Source of the DNA: Pictodentalium vernedei
Taxonomy: Eukaryota > Mollusca > Scaphopoda > Dentaliida > Dentaliidae
Direction: 5' to 3'
DNA: 64,000 nucleotides
Assembly: GCA_031216915.1 (NCBI GenBank)
Contig: CM062297.1
Location: 531,920,971-531,984,970, forward strand
In this document: one piece after another, positions 10,950 to 20,321 of the stretch
Position numbering within the stretch: the first letter of the stretch is position 1
Layout: the number at the start of each line of letters is the position of its first letter
Made by a program: the position numbers and the translations under genes
Notes under the pieces: generated by a model
Database searches by the model: none
Seen by the model: only the letters and a program-made list of their open reading frames with translations
Told to the model about the DNA's origin: nothing

Positions 10950-13380
10950 ATGCCTAAGACTATTCCTTGTACCTCTTGTTTGCAGGTGAAACATGTGGAC
11001 GATTCTCATGCCACATGTGTCACTTGCAACAATTGCACTCAGGCCCAATCATGTGGTATCTGTGGGGTTTGGTCCTCTAAATTTTGGGCTTCTGTGAACA
11101 AGGTGGTTCTTTCCAGAGCTAGAACCCCTCGTTCTCGGGGTAAGGGTAGCCGTGCCATAGCAGACATTTCTGCTGGTGCACGTGGTGACTCTGTCACACA
11201 GGATTCGGATCTGACTTCTGTGGCGAGTTTCTCTGCAACTGTTGGCGGTGTTAGTTCAGTGATACCTGACGAGGAGACTGTGGTCTCTTTGTCTTTTGAT
11301 GTCACTATTGAGGCGTCTGTTTTCATTGAGAGCTTTTCCGAGGTCAGCTCGGTAACCCTCTCCGATTGCCTCCTACACCGTCGACCGTTGTTGAGGAGGT
11401 TGCTACTCCAGATCCTATTCTGTCTGATGGTGGCTCTTCCATCTCCTCTGGGGATGGTCTACAGTCTCGGGGGACCGAGGCTGTATCTGCTGATGTGTCT
11501 GTGTGTTCTCAGCCTCCCCCAGCCTCGCGGCGGGGCTGTGCGGGTTTGCTGTCTGCTCCGTCTCATCTGGCTAGGTTTGCTCCTAGACGGTTGAGCCGGC
11601 CGGACGCTTCGGCAGCGATTCCTCGTCCCTCGAGTGAATCGTTTATTGTTCCACCTTCGCCTGCTAGTGTGCCGCCTAGCGGGATGGTGTTGGGACATTG
11701 GCATCCAGGGCCTGCTGTTTGGCAGCGGTCAGTGACAGCCCCTGTTAGCTGTCACTCTCGGAACCTTCCTCCGGTGATTCCTCACTGTGTTCCGAGTCTG
11801 GGTGTCGATCGATGCTTGCCGTCGGTCTCAGAGGATAGGCAGTTGGGGCCGTCTGCTGTGCAGAGGCCAATGACAGGTTCCTGTCATTCTTGGGACAATC
11901 CTCCGGTGTCTTCTCACCATGTCCTAGGTCCAGCTACCGATCGACGTGCGCCGTCGGTCTCTTTAGAGGATTTGCAGGCAGGGCCTTCTGTTTCGCAGAG
12001 GTCAGTGATGGCCCCTGGGCGTCACAATCGGGACTATCCTCCGGTGTCTTCTCACCATGCTCCTATTCTGTCTGCCGATCGACGTTCGCGTCTGTCTCTT
12101 CTGAGGATTTGTGTTCTTCTACCAGAAGGGTCCATTGGGAGGACACTCCATCGGGCGATTCTGCTGCGACGGATTCTCAGGGTGACCTGCGCAAGGCCGT
12201 TTTGGCGCTCACCCGGTTGCTTTCTGGCAACCCTCAAGTTGGCCTCCCTGTGCCTCCTGAGGCACAACCTCCTTTGGTCGGTCGCCGAGATGTCTCGCCT
12301 GGCCCCTTGGATACTGCACAGTATTCACAGGAGGTTTCTGCTGGTCAACCCGAGTTGGGCTATGTCTCCTCTGCTACAGAGGATGACGAGTATCTTGAAG
12401 GTGATGGGCCCCCTCGTCAGTCTTGGGGCAGGCTTTGGATTTCGTCTTTGGCTTATTGCCGGACGTTCAACCTTCCGACCAGCCTTCTGTGACCGTCCGG
12501 CCGTGGTCCACTGTGGAGCGCCGTAACCCTGTTGAGCCTTCTAGCTCCGGGGCTTTGCGTCCTCTGCAATCGGCTCAGGTGGTTGAGTCCTTCCAGGGCT
12601 TAGACGCCAAAATGTGTTCTAAGGCCCTCAAGGGTTCCTTCTTTTCTAGAGCTGATGCCTTTCTGCCTCCATCGCGGTTTCATGTGTACGATTCCGTCTC
12701 TCCACCAGTCTTCCAAGGGATGACTACTGTGGATGAGGATTCTTCTTCTCTCGGGTTGACTAAGCCTAAGTCAGCAGTTCTCCCGATGTCGGTAGTTGAG
12801 TCTATGGTGGGCCTGTCCCGAGAGATGCTGGGTATGTTATCTCTCGCGGACCATGTCGTCGCTGCTCTGGCAGAATATTTTCCACCAAGGGAGTTTGATG
12901 ACACTCAGGCGCCTTTTCGCGTTTTTTCACAGGCTCTTATGAACTTGGCTCACGCTCACGCCTGTAACACGGCTAATTTGGAGCTGGCACGCCAGGATGC
13001 GGTTTTGGATTCTTTACCATCCCTTCCTTCTGAGCAACGTGCTGTTCTGAGGTCTGCCTCTTTGGTGGGACCTCAGTTGTTCCATGGTTCCGTGGAAGCT
13101 GTTCGTGGCAAAGTTCTTCGTCATTCGAAGGACAAGCTTTTGCTGAGACAGCTTGACCCACCTGCTGCTGCGGGTGGGGGTCGTTCCAGGCCCGCCATGC
13201 GTCTGCCTCGTCGGCGACGTCAGCTACGCCTTCGGCTCCGTCTGCTCCTTCTGCTCATAAGAAGCGCCGACGTGGCCAGGCCCGCTGGCAGCCTCAGGCT
13301 GAAAAGTCTCAGGACTCTGTCACTTCCCGAGGTGGTTTCTCCTCTCGGGGGCCTCGTCGAGGCCGCAAGTGAAGGTTCTC
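10950..13380 (+). pseudogene. DIRS-A gag-like gene, frameshifted
   Basis: The start MPKTIPCTSC is chosen at the ATG at 10,950. The protein begins with a cysteine-rich module: Cys at residues 7, 10, 23, 26, 29, 35 and 38 with His20, probably metal binding. It then becomes Ser/Pro-rich and ends in an Arg-rich tract. Reading needs frame changes near 11,360, 12,090 and 12,430. A tandem repeat of about 140 bp (units near 11,728, 11,869 and 12,003; motif PPVSSHH) lies in the middle. Function is inferred from position before RT: a nucleic-acid-binding structural protein. No homolog is recognised by name. Confidence 0.7.
11728..12110 (+). repeat. Three ~140-bp tandem units within DIRS-A gag
   Basis: Each unit has a TCAGTGA/ATGACAG start, a CCTCCGGTG block, a CTCACCATG or CTCACTGTG block and ATCGACG followed by a GTCGGTCTC-like block. 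The units are diverged but keep register, so the repeat was part of the coding gag before it decayed. Confidence 0.6.
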
Positions 13381-13429
13381 ACCTCGATTCGCCTCCAGTC
13401 GGGGGAAGGCTGTCGCTGTTTTACGACCG

Positions 13430-15225
13430 TTGGACAGAGATAACGTCGGACTCTTGGGTCCTCGACGTCATTCAATCCGGTCTGCGACTGTCCTTCCATC
13501 GGCACCCCAGTTTATCTCGGGTGCCCCTTCCGACTCAGGTCCCTTCAGATTCTCTGCGTTGGGACCTTCTGGTGCAGGAGATCGACAATCTCCTCACCAA
13601 AGGGGCGATCGAGGTGGTCAGGAACACCCTTTCACCGGGGTTTTACTCGAGACTTTTCTTGGTGCCGAAGAAAAACGGCCAATATCGTCCTGTCATCGAT
13701 CTGAGTACCCTGAATGAGTTCATTATTGCTTCTCATTTCAGTATGGAGACTTTCCGGTCGGTTCGACGTTCAGTTCATCAGGGCGATTTTTGCGGCCAGT
13801 ATCGACCTGAAGGATGCCTACTTCCATGTACCCATTCATCTGGCGTCACGGAAATACCTTCGGTTCTCGTTTCGGGATCGAGTTTTTCAATTCAGAGCTC
13901 TCCCGTTCGGTTTGAACCTGGCTCCTTGGGACTTCACCCGACTGATGTGACATGTGCTTGCTTTCCACCGCACTCAGTCGGCAGTGACTTCATCAGCCTA
14001 CCTAGACGACATCCTCCAACGGCACCACGATGCTGCTGTTCTGGAGTTAGATGTCTGGCAGTTTCTTTGCCTGCTAGCATCGCTGGGTTTCAGAGTCAGT
14101 CGCGAGAAGTCGGATCTTCTTCCTTCTCAGCGATTCCGTCATTTGGGGATGGATTTCGACACTCTTCACGATGTAGTGTCGGTCCCCCAGGCTCGGGCGA
14201 CGATTCTTTCCGCCTTGACTCGGGACCTGCTTCAATCTCCCTCGGTCTCGGCCAGGACTTTCCTTCGGATGCTGGGCCTTTGCGGTCCGGTGACAGATCT
14301 CATTCCTCTCGGTCGCTTGTTTGTCCGACCTCTCCAATACTTCCTGTTGGATCATTGGCGTCCAAATGTAGATCCGCTGGACCTGGAACTCACTATTCCT
14401 CGGTCTCTGCTTTGTCACCTCCGCCCTTGGGCAGATATTCCCTGGCTGACACAGGGTGTTCCGTTGGATCTTCCTTTGGCCGATCGCATCCTTACTGCGG
14501 ATGCCGGCGATCGGGGCTGGGGTGCGACGTTGGATCCTCTCGGTCTGTCTACTCACGGAGAGTGGGACAGCGAGCAGGTGGGCCTTCATATCAACCAGAA
14601 GGAGCTCCTTGCTCTTCTGTTGAGTTTTTGGATCCCTCATCTGTCGGACCATGTTGTCCTACTTCTTTCGGACAATTCGACAGTAGTAGCCTACATACGG
14701 AATCAGGGAGGCACACATTCGATTCCCATGTATCGGCTGTCTCGGGATCTTCTTCTGTTGGCGCGGGATGTGAACGCTCGGGTGTCCATTCGACACATTC
14801 CCGGGCGTCTCAACATCCTAGCAGACTCGCTGTCCCGACGCGACAGTGTCCTTCCAACCGAATGGATGCTACATCGGTCGGTGTTTCAGGCGATTTGCGA
14901 GCAGTGGGGTCGTCCTCAGGTCGACCTTTCGCTACTCGCTGGAATCATCAGGTAGAGACTTTTGTCTCCCCTTGTCCAGATCCGCTGGCATTTGCAGTAG
15001 ACGCTCTGTCTCTGGTCTGGACAGGTTGGGTCGGCTATGCCTTTCCTCCTGCACCGATTCTTCCTCCAGTTTTAGCGAAGATTTGTGCTTGCAGTTGCAG
15101 GATCATTCTGATCACACCCCTGTCTCCACAGAGGGTGTGGATCAATCTGCTATGGCCTCTATTGGCCGATCGACCAATTCGTCTACCTCTACGTCGCGAT
15201 CTTCTTTCACAGGGTAGTCCCAGGA
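13430..15225 (+). pseudogene. DIRS-A reverse transcriptase and RNase H, broken
   Basis: RT motifs in order: FLVPKKNGQYRPVIDL (13.66 kb), SIDLKDAYFHVPIH with catalytic Asp at 13,804, FRALPFGLNLAP, and YLDD at 13,999-14,010. RNase H follows: TADAGDRGWGA with Asp at 14,500, NQKELLAL, LLLSDNSTVVAY and ILADSLSR. After it comes an FATRWNH...PDPLAFAVDALSL segment typical of DIRS. One extra T near 13,788 shifts the frame, a TGA lies at 13,948-13,950, and a further shift occurs near 14,930. Catalytic residues are otherwise kept. The enzyme copies element RNA into DNA and removes the RNA strand. Confidence 0.9.
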
Positions 15226-15352
15226 AGTATCACAACAACCTGGCGAGCCTGTCCCTTCACGCCTGTCTTTTATCAGGTCCAGTCTCCGACGTAGAGGTTT
15301 TTCGAGACGATCAGTGGAGTGCATTTCTGCATCGCGGCGACCTTCCACTGGA

Positions 15353-16318
15353 ATGACTTATGCCGCCAAGTGGAAGGTTTTCTGCTGCTGGTGTTCAGAT
15401 CACAATGTGAATTACCGTGATCCGTCAATCGCTCAAATTGCGGATTTTCTGGTTTTTCTTTTTGACTCCAAGGGCCTCCAGCCTATTACGATTAAGGGCT
15501 ATCGGTCTATGCTGTCTGATACTTTCTCTTATGTGGGAAAGTGGTGTATCGGTCGTAATCTTTTCCTCTCCAAACTTATTCGGCACTTTTCTTTGAAGAG
15601 GCCTCGAGTTTTGCGTCTTACACCCAAGTGGAACTTGGCATGGGTGTTGCACTGTTTGGAGGGGGCGCCATTCGAGCCTTTATCTGAGACCGACATGCGT
15701 TTTCTCACCTATAAGACGGCTTTTCTTCTAGCGTTTGCTTCTGCTCGTCGAGTCAGTAAGCTTCATGCGCTATCTGTTGATTCTGCCTTCTTCCGAAATG
15801 AGGCTAATAGTGTCACATTCACTACTGATTGCTCTTTTCTGGCTAAGAATCAACTCCCCGATTCGGTACCTCCTCCCATCTGCATTCGGGCTCTCCCTGC
15901 TGTAGATGGACGGAGGCCTCTTCTTTGTCCTGTTCGTGCGCTCAAGACTTACATTACTCGCACTCAGTTCATTAGGAGGGGTCGGAAGAGATTCTTTCTG
16001 TCTCTCATTCCTAAGAGGCAGTCTATCTCTTCCCATTCTATTTCCAGGTGGATCTGTCTTGCAATCAAGCTGGCTTATTCTCGCTTGTCTGCATCGGATC
16101 TTGTTTCGAACCGGCTTAATGCTCACGAGGTTTGTGCCATTTCTACATCCTGGGCATTCTCCAATTCTGTTTCGCTCCATGATGTTATGAATGCGGCTTA
16201 CTGGAGGAATGCTTCTACCTTCTCCTCCTTTTATCTCCGCCACCTTCAGCAGCAATCTGAGGACCTTTATTCTTTAGGCCCTCTTTTTGCTGCTCAGGCT
16301 GTTGTGCACCCTCGTTAA
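15353..16318 (+). pseudogene. DIRS-A tyrosine recombinase with lost catalytic Arg
   Basis: The frame is open for 321 codons from ATG 15,353 to TAA 16,318. The N-terminal part (MTYAAKWKVF, ITIKGYRSML) is the DNA-binding domain. The catalytic domain keeps Arg I in ASARRVSKLHAL, the His of the H-x-x-R box (HEVC, 16,124-16,135) and the Tyr nucleophile in FSSFYLRHL (16,232-16,234). The second Arg of H-x-x-R is Cys here; CGT to TGT is a CpG-type transition. In active DIRS elements this enzyme integrates a circular DNA copy. The frame is otherwise intact, so loss of activity may be recent. Confidence 0.9.
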
Positions 16319-16473
16319 AATTGTTTTTGTCGAGGTTGCGCTTCGCTCAGCCTTGTTCTTTTCAGGTGCCTTCTCTCTATCTTCATTACAGGTTTTCGTT
16401 ATTGTTCTCTGCCATCCTTGCTTTCGTTCTGCTACTCTTGTTGGTATTGGTTATGTGATTCACTTCCTCCTAT

Positions 16474-16575
16474 TGTTTATTCAGCCAATTGTAAACAATT
16501 GTGAGTAGGTTGAAAAGAAATTAAAATTTTTTAGTAAATTTTGTTTCTTAACATACCTACCACAATTGTTTACCG
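16474..16575. repeat. Internal complementary region of DIRS-A
   Basis: CAGCCAATTGTAAACAATTG...GAAAAGAAA is the complement of the element's left end. It is joined directly to TTAAAATTTTTTAG...CACAATTGTTTAC, the complement of the right end. This head-to-head arrangement is the diagnostic DIRS feature and defines both ends of the element to the base. Confidence 0.9.
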
Positions 16576-16640
16576 GAGGCCCACCCTCTTTGGGGATATC
16601 TTTGATATCGATGCCTCCCCGCTAAATCACAAACTTCTCG

Positions 16641-16918
16641 TTGGCGGAAATACGGAATTGACGTCACGGTTGTTGCGCATGCGCTCGGTAAACGCAAGAG
16701 GTGTGCAGAGAGAGTACCTGTAATTTCGAGCGCTGGTCTCGCTCGACCCTTTTTTCGATCTTTTTCGTGCTTTTGCACTCTAGTACTTTTCCAACTCGTT
16801 TGGAAAAGATTCTAAAAGCTTGAGTTAGTTCCGAAGTAGGGCTTGCACTTATGTTACAGCCAATTGTAAACAATTGTGGTAGGTATGTTAAGAAACAAAA
16901 TTTACTAAAAAATTTTAA
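16641..16918 (-). repeat. Right terminal inverted repeat of DIRS-A
   Basis: Inverted copy of the left repeat with a few differences (for example CGGAACTAAC against CAGAACTAAC). It extends further right than the left partner into AAACAAAATTTACT and an AT-rich end, as is usual for DIRS, where the two ends differ at their tips. Confidence 0.9.
16659..16684. promoter_or_regulatory. CRE plus NRF1-like palindrome in DIRS-A right TIR
   Basis: A perfect CRE, TGACGTCA (16,659-16,666), lies eight bases before GCGCATGCGC (16,675-16,684). The left repeat has the same pair with one change in the CRE. Both are known binding motifs (CREB/ATF and NRF1). Use in this organism is inference. Confidence 0.45.
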
Positions 16919-17135
16919 TTTTTATTTTATTATAAATACGTTAAAGTCTTGATAAATGCATTCAAACAGATGCCAGACCAAAATGGTCACAGATCTGTGT
17001 TGTCATTACTCCACTACTTGTATTTGTGTGAAGGTTCAGTAATAATTTATTTCATCAACCCTATAGGGCTGCAGGATTGAATTAAACTAACCCAGCTAAC
17101 CAATTAGGTGTTTATTGTGTTGTCTACTAAAAGAC

Positions 17136-17900
17136 TACCTTTTTATACCCCCGCTGGGGGTACATAGGATTCGTCTTGTCCATCTGTCAGTCTGTCTGTC
17201 TGTCACTTTGTCTATCTGTCAGTCCGTCCGTCTGTCCATCCATCCGTCTATCCATCCCGAAATTCAGTCATGAATAACTTGTAAAGTACTTGGTTGAGTA
17301 ACTTGATATTTGGTATGCAAGTGTATCCTGTTGCTGTATACCCATAGTGAAATGCAGGTGTCATTCGAGATTTTATTGCTGGAGTCATTGCCCTTTATGG
17401 ACTTAGAATTTGTCCACATTGAAATTAATTCATGAATAACTTGCAGAGAACTTAGTGGAATGACTTCATATTTGATGTGCAACTCTATCTTATTGATGTC
17501 TACCAGCAGTACAAGGTCCGTCCGTCTGTCCATTAGTTCGTCTGTCCATCAGTCTATCCCAGAATTCAATCATGAATAACTTGTAAAGTACTTGGTTGAG
17601 TGACTTGATATTTGGTATGTAAGTGTATCCTATTGCTGTATACCTATAGTGAAATGCAAGTGTTGTTTGTTTGGTATTTTATTGCCTGAGTCATTGCCTG
17701 TCTGTCCATCCTTTCGTCTGTCCATCCATCCATCAGTCCATCTCGAAATTCAATCATGAATAATTTGTAAAGAACTTGGTTGAGTAAGTTCATATTTGGT
17801 GTGCAAGCATATCCTATTGCTGTATACCCATAGTGAAATGCAGGTGTCGTTCGAGATTATATTGCCAGACTCATTGCCCTTTGTGGACTTATAATTTGAA
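17136..17900 (+). repeat. Dispersed repeat with GTCTGTCCATC blocks and ~300-bp units
   Basis: It starts with a small palindrome TACCCCCGCTGGGGGTA. Units of CCATCCCGAAATTCA-like sequence, CATGAATAACTTGTAAAG, TTGATATTTGGTATG and a CCTATTGCTGTATACC-type stretch recur at about 17,265, 17,560 and 17,750, separated by CTGT/CCAT-rich blocks. No coding potential is seen. Confidence 0.6.
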
Positions 17901-18119
17901 TGTACCCCAAAACTGTATCACCAATAGTCAGGTTTGCATTGTTCAATAAGCGGGGATGTCTTTTTGTGCCAGCGTATGGTGACACTTTATTTTCCTTTCT
18001 TTTTCAAAATGAAGCACCTATACATTGTGCTAACATATTTTTAAAAATCGTCTTTATAGCAATCATTATTTTGGGTTGGCCTGCACATTGCGTCTTTACT
18101 GTGGTAAACAGGTTCTGCT

Positions 18120-18300
18120 TTATTGTTAATATAGGACCCAGAACCAATGCATGGGGTGGAAGTACTCTTAAGTGGGCAGCATAGGTATAAATGATTGACT
18201 AAACTTGACTGCATACCAATGTTGAGGTCATGAGAGAATCAAAGATTCTGAAAGTGACCCTGCAAACACTAATAATAAATAAATACATAGAACAACATGC
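18120..18300 (+). repeat. SINE-like retroposon fragment
   Basis: It holds the GACCCAGAACCAATGCAT, GGTGGAAGTACTCT and AAACTTGACT blocks and ends in ACACTAATAATAAATAAATA. It matches fragments at 7.24, 31.66 and 63.67 kb. The 5' tRNA-like head is missing. Confidence 0.5.
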
Positions 18301-18302
18301 AT

Positions 18303-18426
18303 TTGTGAATGGGTTAATTGATATGGCACAAGTGACAGCACAAAAGGATGGAACAAGAGGCTGCACGCCTCGAGTTTTATCCTTCCACAATGGCACAAAT
18401 GCCATATCGATTAACCCATTCACACA
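18303..18426. repeat. Palindrome (TGTGAATGGGTTAATTGATA arms)
   Basis: The arms TGTGAATGGGTTAATTGATA and its near-perfect complement ATCGATTAACCCATTCACAC enclose a second nested complement (AAAAGGATGGAA / TATCCTTCCA-like). It looks like a foldback MITE of about 125 bp. Confidence 0.65.
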
Positions 18427-18577
18427 CTTGTGTCATTCTGTGTTTATTACATGCCTTCATGTCTATAAAAACAATTTTTTTTTAGAAGGACACTCAACAA
18501 TTCATTTGACAACTATCAACAAAAAGAATACATTTTATCGCCAACTAAATTTGTGAGGGGAACCCACGTTAATGTTT

Positions 18578-18640
18578 CATCCCCTGAGCTCCAATGTGTT
18601 CAATGTGCCTAGTGGCACATAAAACACATCGGAACTCAGG
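18578..18640. repeat. Short hairpin (TCCCCTGAG...CTCAGGGGA)
   Basis: TCCCCTGAGCTCCAATGTGTT pairs with AACACATCGGAACTCAGGGGA with three mismatches, around GTGCCTAGTGGCAC, itself a perfect hairpin. Confidence 0.6.
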
Positions 18641-18893
18641 GGACGATTTTTTGCTGCCAGCTGTTTTTGTGGTGCACGATTTGTAGAAAATTCCAGTGAA
18701 ATTTCGCTTCTATTTAAAGATAGCCTGTCAACGAATTCAATTCTGCATGTGTGTGGGACAGATTTTCATTTTCTGCATGGTTTAGTGTTGCTGTTGATGG
18801 GGATTTCATAGAACAGATGTGTAATAAATGCAAAAATAAATGCATGCTAGAAGGAAAGGGTTAATCCTTTACCTGCCACAACAAAGTGACTGT

Positions 18894-19110
18894 ATTTTTA
18901 TACTATAAACCAATGGCCCAGACTAGCTGGTGAAAACTCAAAGTTATCAAGGGCCAAACACAAATTTTGAACCCCCCCAAACCCCCAAAATTTGCTTGCA
19001 AAACAAAAAATTAAATGTCCTATCTGGTCCTCCATACTTTTACTCTCCACGCATGCGCAGCCGTCAGGAAGTGACTGAAATTGGCGCAAACATCGTTCTT
19101 TGTTTGGCCC
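18894..19110 (+). repeat. Left terminal inverted repeat of DIRS-C
   Basis: Inverted partner of 29,280-29,514. The palindrome is slightly changed here (ACGCATGCGC at 19,049-19,058). Confidence 0.8.
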
Positions 19111-20321
19111 TAAAGTCAGCAACAATGAACTGACATCTGTACTTTAAAATCTCCTTTTTTGAGGATGTCAGACACAAATCAATGCAAGAATTGGTGAATC
19201 CAAGGCTGTTATTGGATGATGGAAGTGTTCAACAGTGGTTTTAGACGTTTAGGACTGTAACTTCATAATAATTATAAAATTATTTTATGTTTCCCAATTT
19301 CGGTACATACACCTAACGCCATCATTTTTTGATTATGATTATTCCACTGTGTGTTAAGTATTCCTTCCCTATCCTTCCATGAACCCTTCCTGTTAAACTC
19401 TTAAGCTTTTTGGCTATTTATTATTGAAATTTTTTATTACATTTCTTGGGAGTTTAACATGTATTACAGAATATTTATTCTGTTTTTCCCCATGGTTATG
19501 TCCTCACCCTAGGGGTGTTAGGTCATTTAGTCTTGCATCTTCTATCTGATGTATCGTTTTTTCTTTGTATGAAGATCTAGCTTTGCATCTGGTAGCATTT
19601 AAATTGGTTTCTGACTTTGGGCCTTTTTGTGTGCCTGATGTCTTGTTTCCGGTTTTTCCATTGATGTTGTTTAGATTGACAATGTCCTCATATATAGGTA
19701 GTATTTTATATTCTATTACTGTAGAATTACTGTAGGATACATGGATTATTATTCCGGTAGTGTAGCTCAATAAATTTGGATTTTGTCCACACTTAGACTC
19801 TATCAGGATACCCTTGGGCTTTTAATGTTCCCTTTGGGAACTTAGGCATTTTTTCGAAAAAAACATTTTCCAAAAAGTATTTTGAATTTAATTTTGATTG
19901 CTATTATTCATGTATCTTAATTATATATTTTGTTGTGAAGTTTGGAGGAGTGATACTTCTGCAAACTCTTGTCATTCTTGTGTTCACTGGGTTGACTAAT
20001 ATTGCAGATGGGTGTCGCAGTACGTTGTTGGCAGTGAGGTTCTGAGGCCAGGCCTCTCACCACATTATAATTCATTTTTTCAGTTTCTATTTCAGAGGAA
20101 CATGAACATGGTGATGATATTGTGACACCCATCCAAGTGTGCTACCGTCGTCGCGCTCCGTTAAGCAAATAGAGCTAGCTGCAGTGCTCATGATATGCAA
20201 GGGATAAGCCCTCTAGTTAGTGTTCTTAATCTGTTGCAAGCAGCTAGCTCAGGTTACTCCATCCGTGGGAGCCGTGACACCGGTCGAAGGAAGTGTAGAT
20301 GTGGGTAGGCCGAGCACTTAA
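19111..20321 (+). other. DIRS-C internal sequence, left piece
   Basis: Decayed, AT-rich, with no recognisable domain. The last 120 bases (GAGCTAGCTGCAG to GAGCACTTAAATA) match DIRS-B near 745-845, which places it before the gag-like region. Confidence 0.55.

Larger units (their letters stand above)
10440..16918 (+). mobile_element. DIRS-type retroelement, full length but mutated (DIRS-A)
   Basis: This 6.48-kb element has inverted terminal repeats (10,440-10,693 and 16,641-16,918), gag, reverse transcriptase, RNase H and tyrosine recombinase in DIRS order, and an internal complementary region at 16,474-16,575. I fixed the borders from that region: it contains the complement of TTTCTTTTCAACC (left end) joined to the complement of AAATTTTAA (right end). 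There is no target duplication, as expected for recombinase-mediated insertion. It lies inside the right arm of a foldback element. Several frameshifts, one stop in RT and a lost catalytic Arg in the recombinase make this copy inactive. Confidence 0.92.
8400..16965. mobile_element. Foldback element split by Helitron and DIRS-A
   Basis: The left half (8,400-8,880) is the inverted complement of the right half. The right half is in three pieces: 8,890-9,161, 10,284-10,439 and 16,919-16,965. Matching arms include GGGGGCAAATTCCAAGATGG (8,471) against its complement near 10,390, CATGCATATTGGCAAACACT-type sequence near 8,665-8,690 against 9,080-9,110, and TTTTTATTTT next to the GGAGG block on both outer sides. 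Without the two insertions the palindrome would be about 1.0 kb. It carries no coding region. Confidence 0.7.

Noticed and set aside
14074-14652. 192-codon minus-strand frame
   Set aside because: Shadow of the RT/RNase H region on the opposite strand.
12423-15356. 977-codon open frame treated as one protein
   Set aside because: Only its first part (gag end), the stretch around 13.55-13.79 kb (RT start) and the part after 14.93 kb are in the right frame. The middle is an out-of-frame reading of RT and RNase H.
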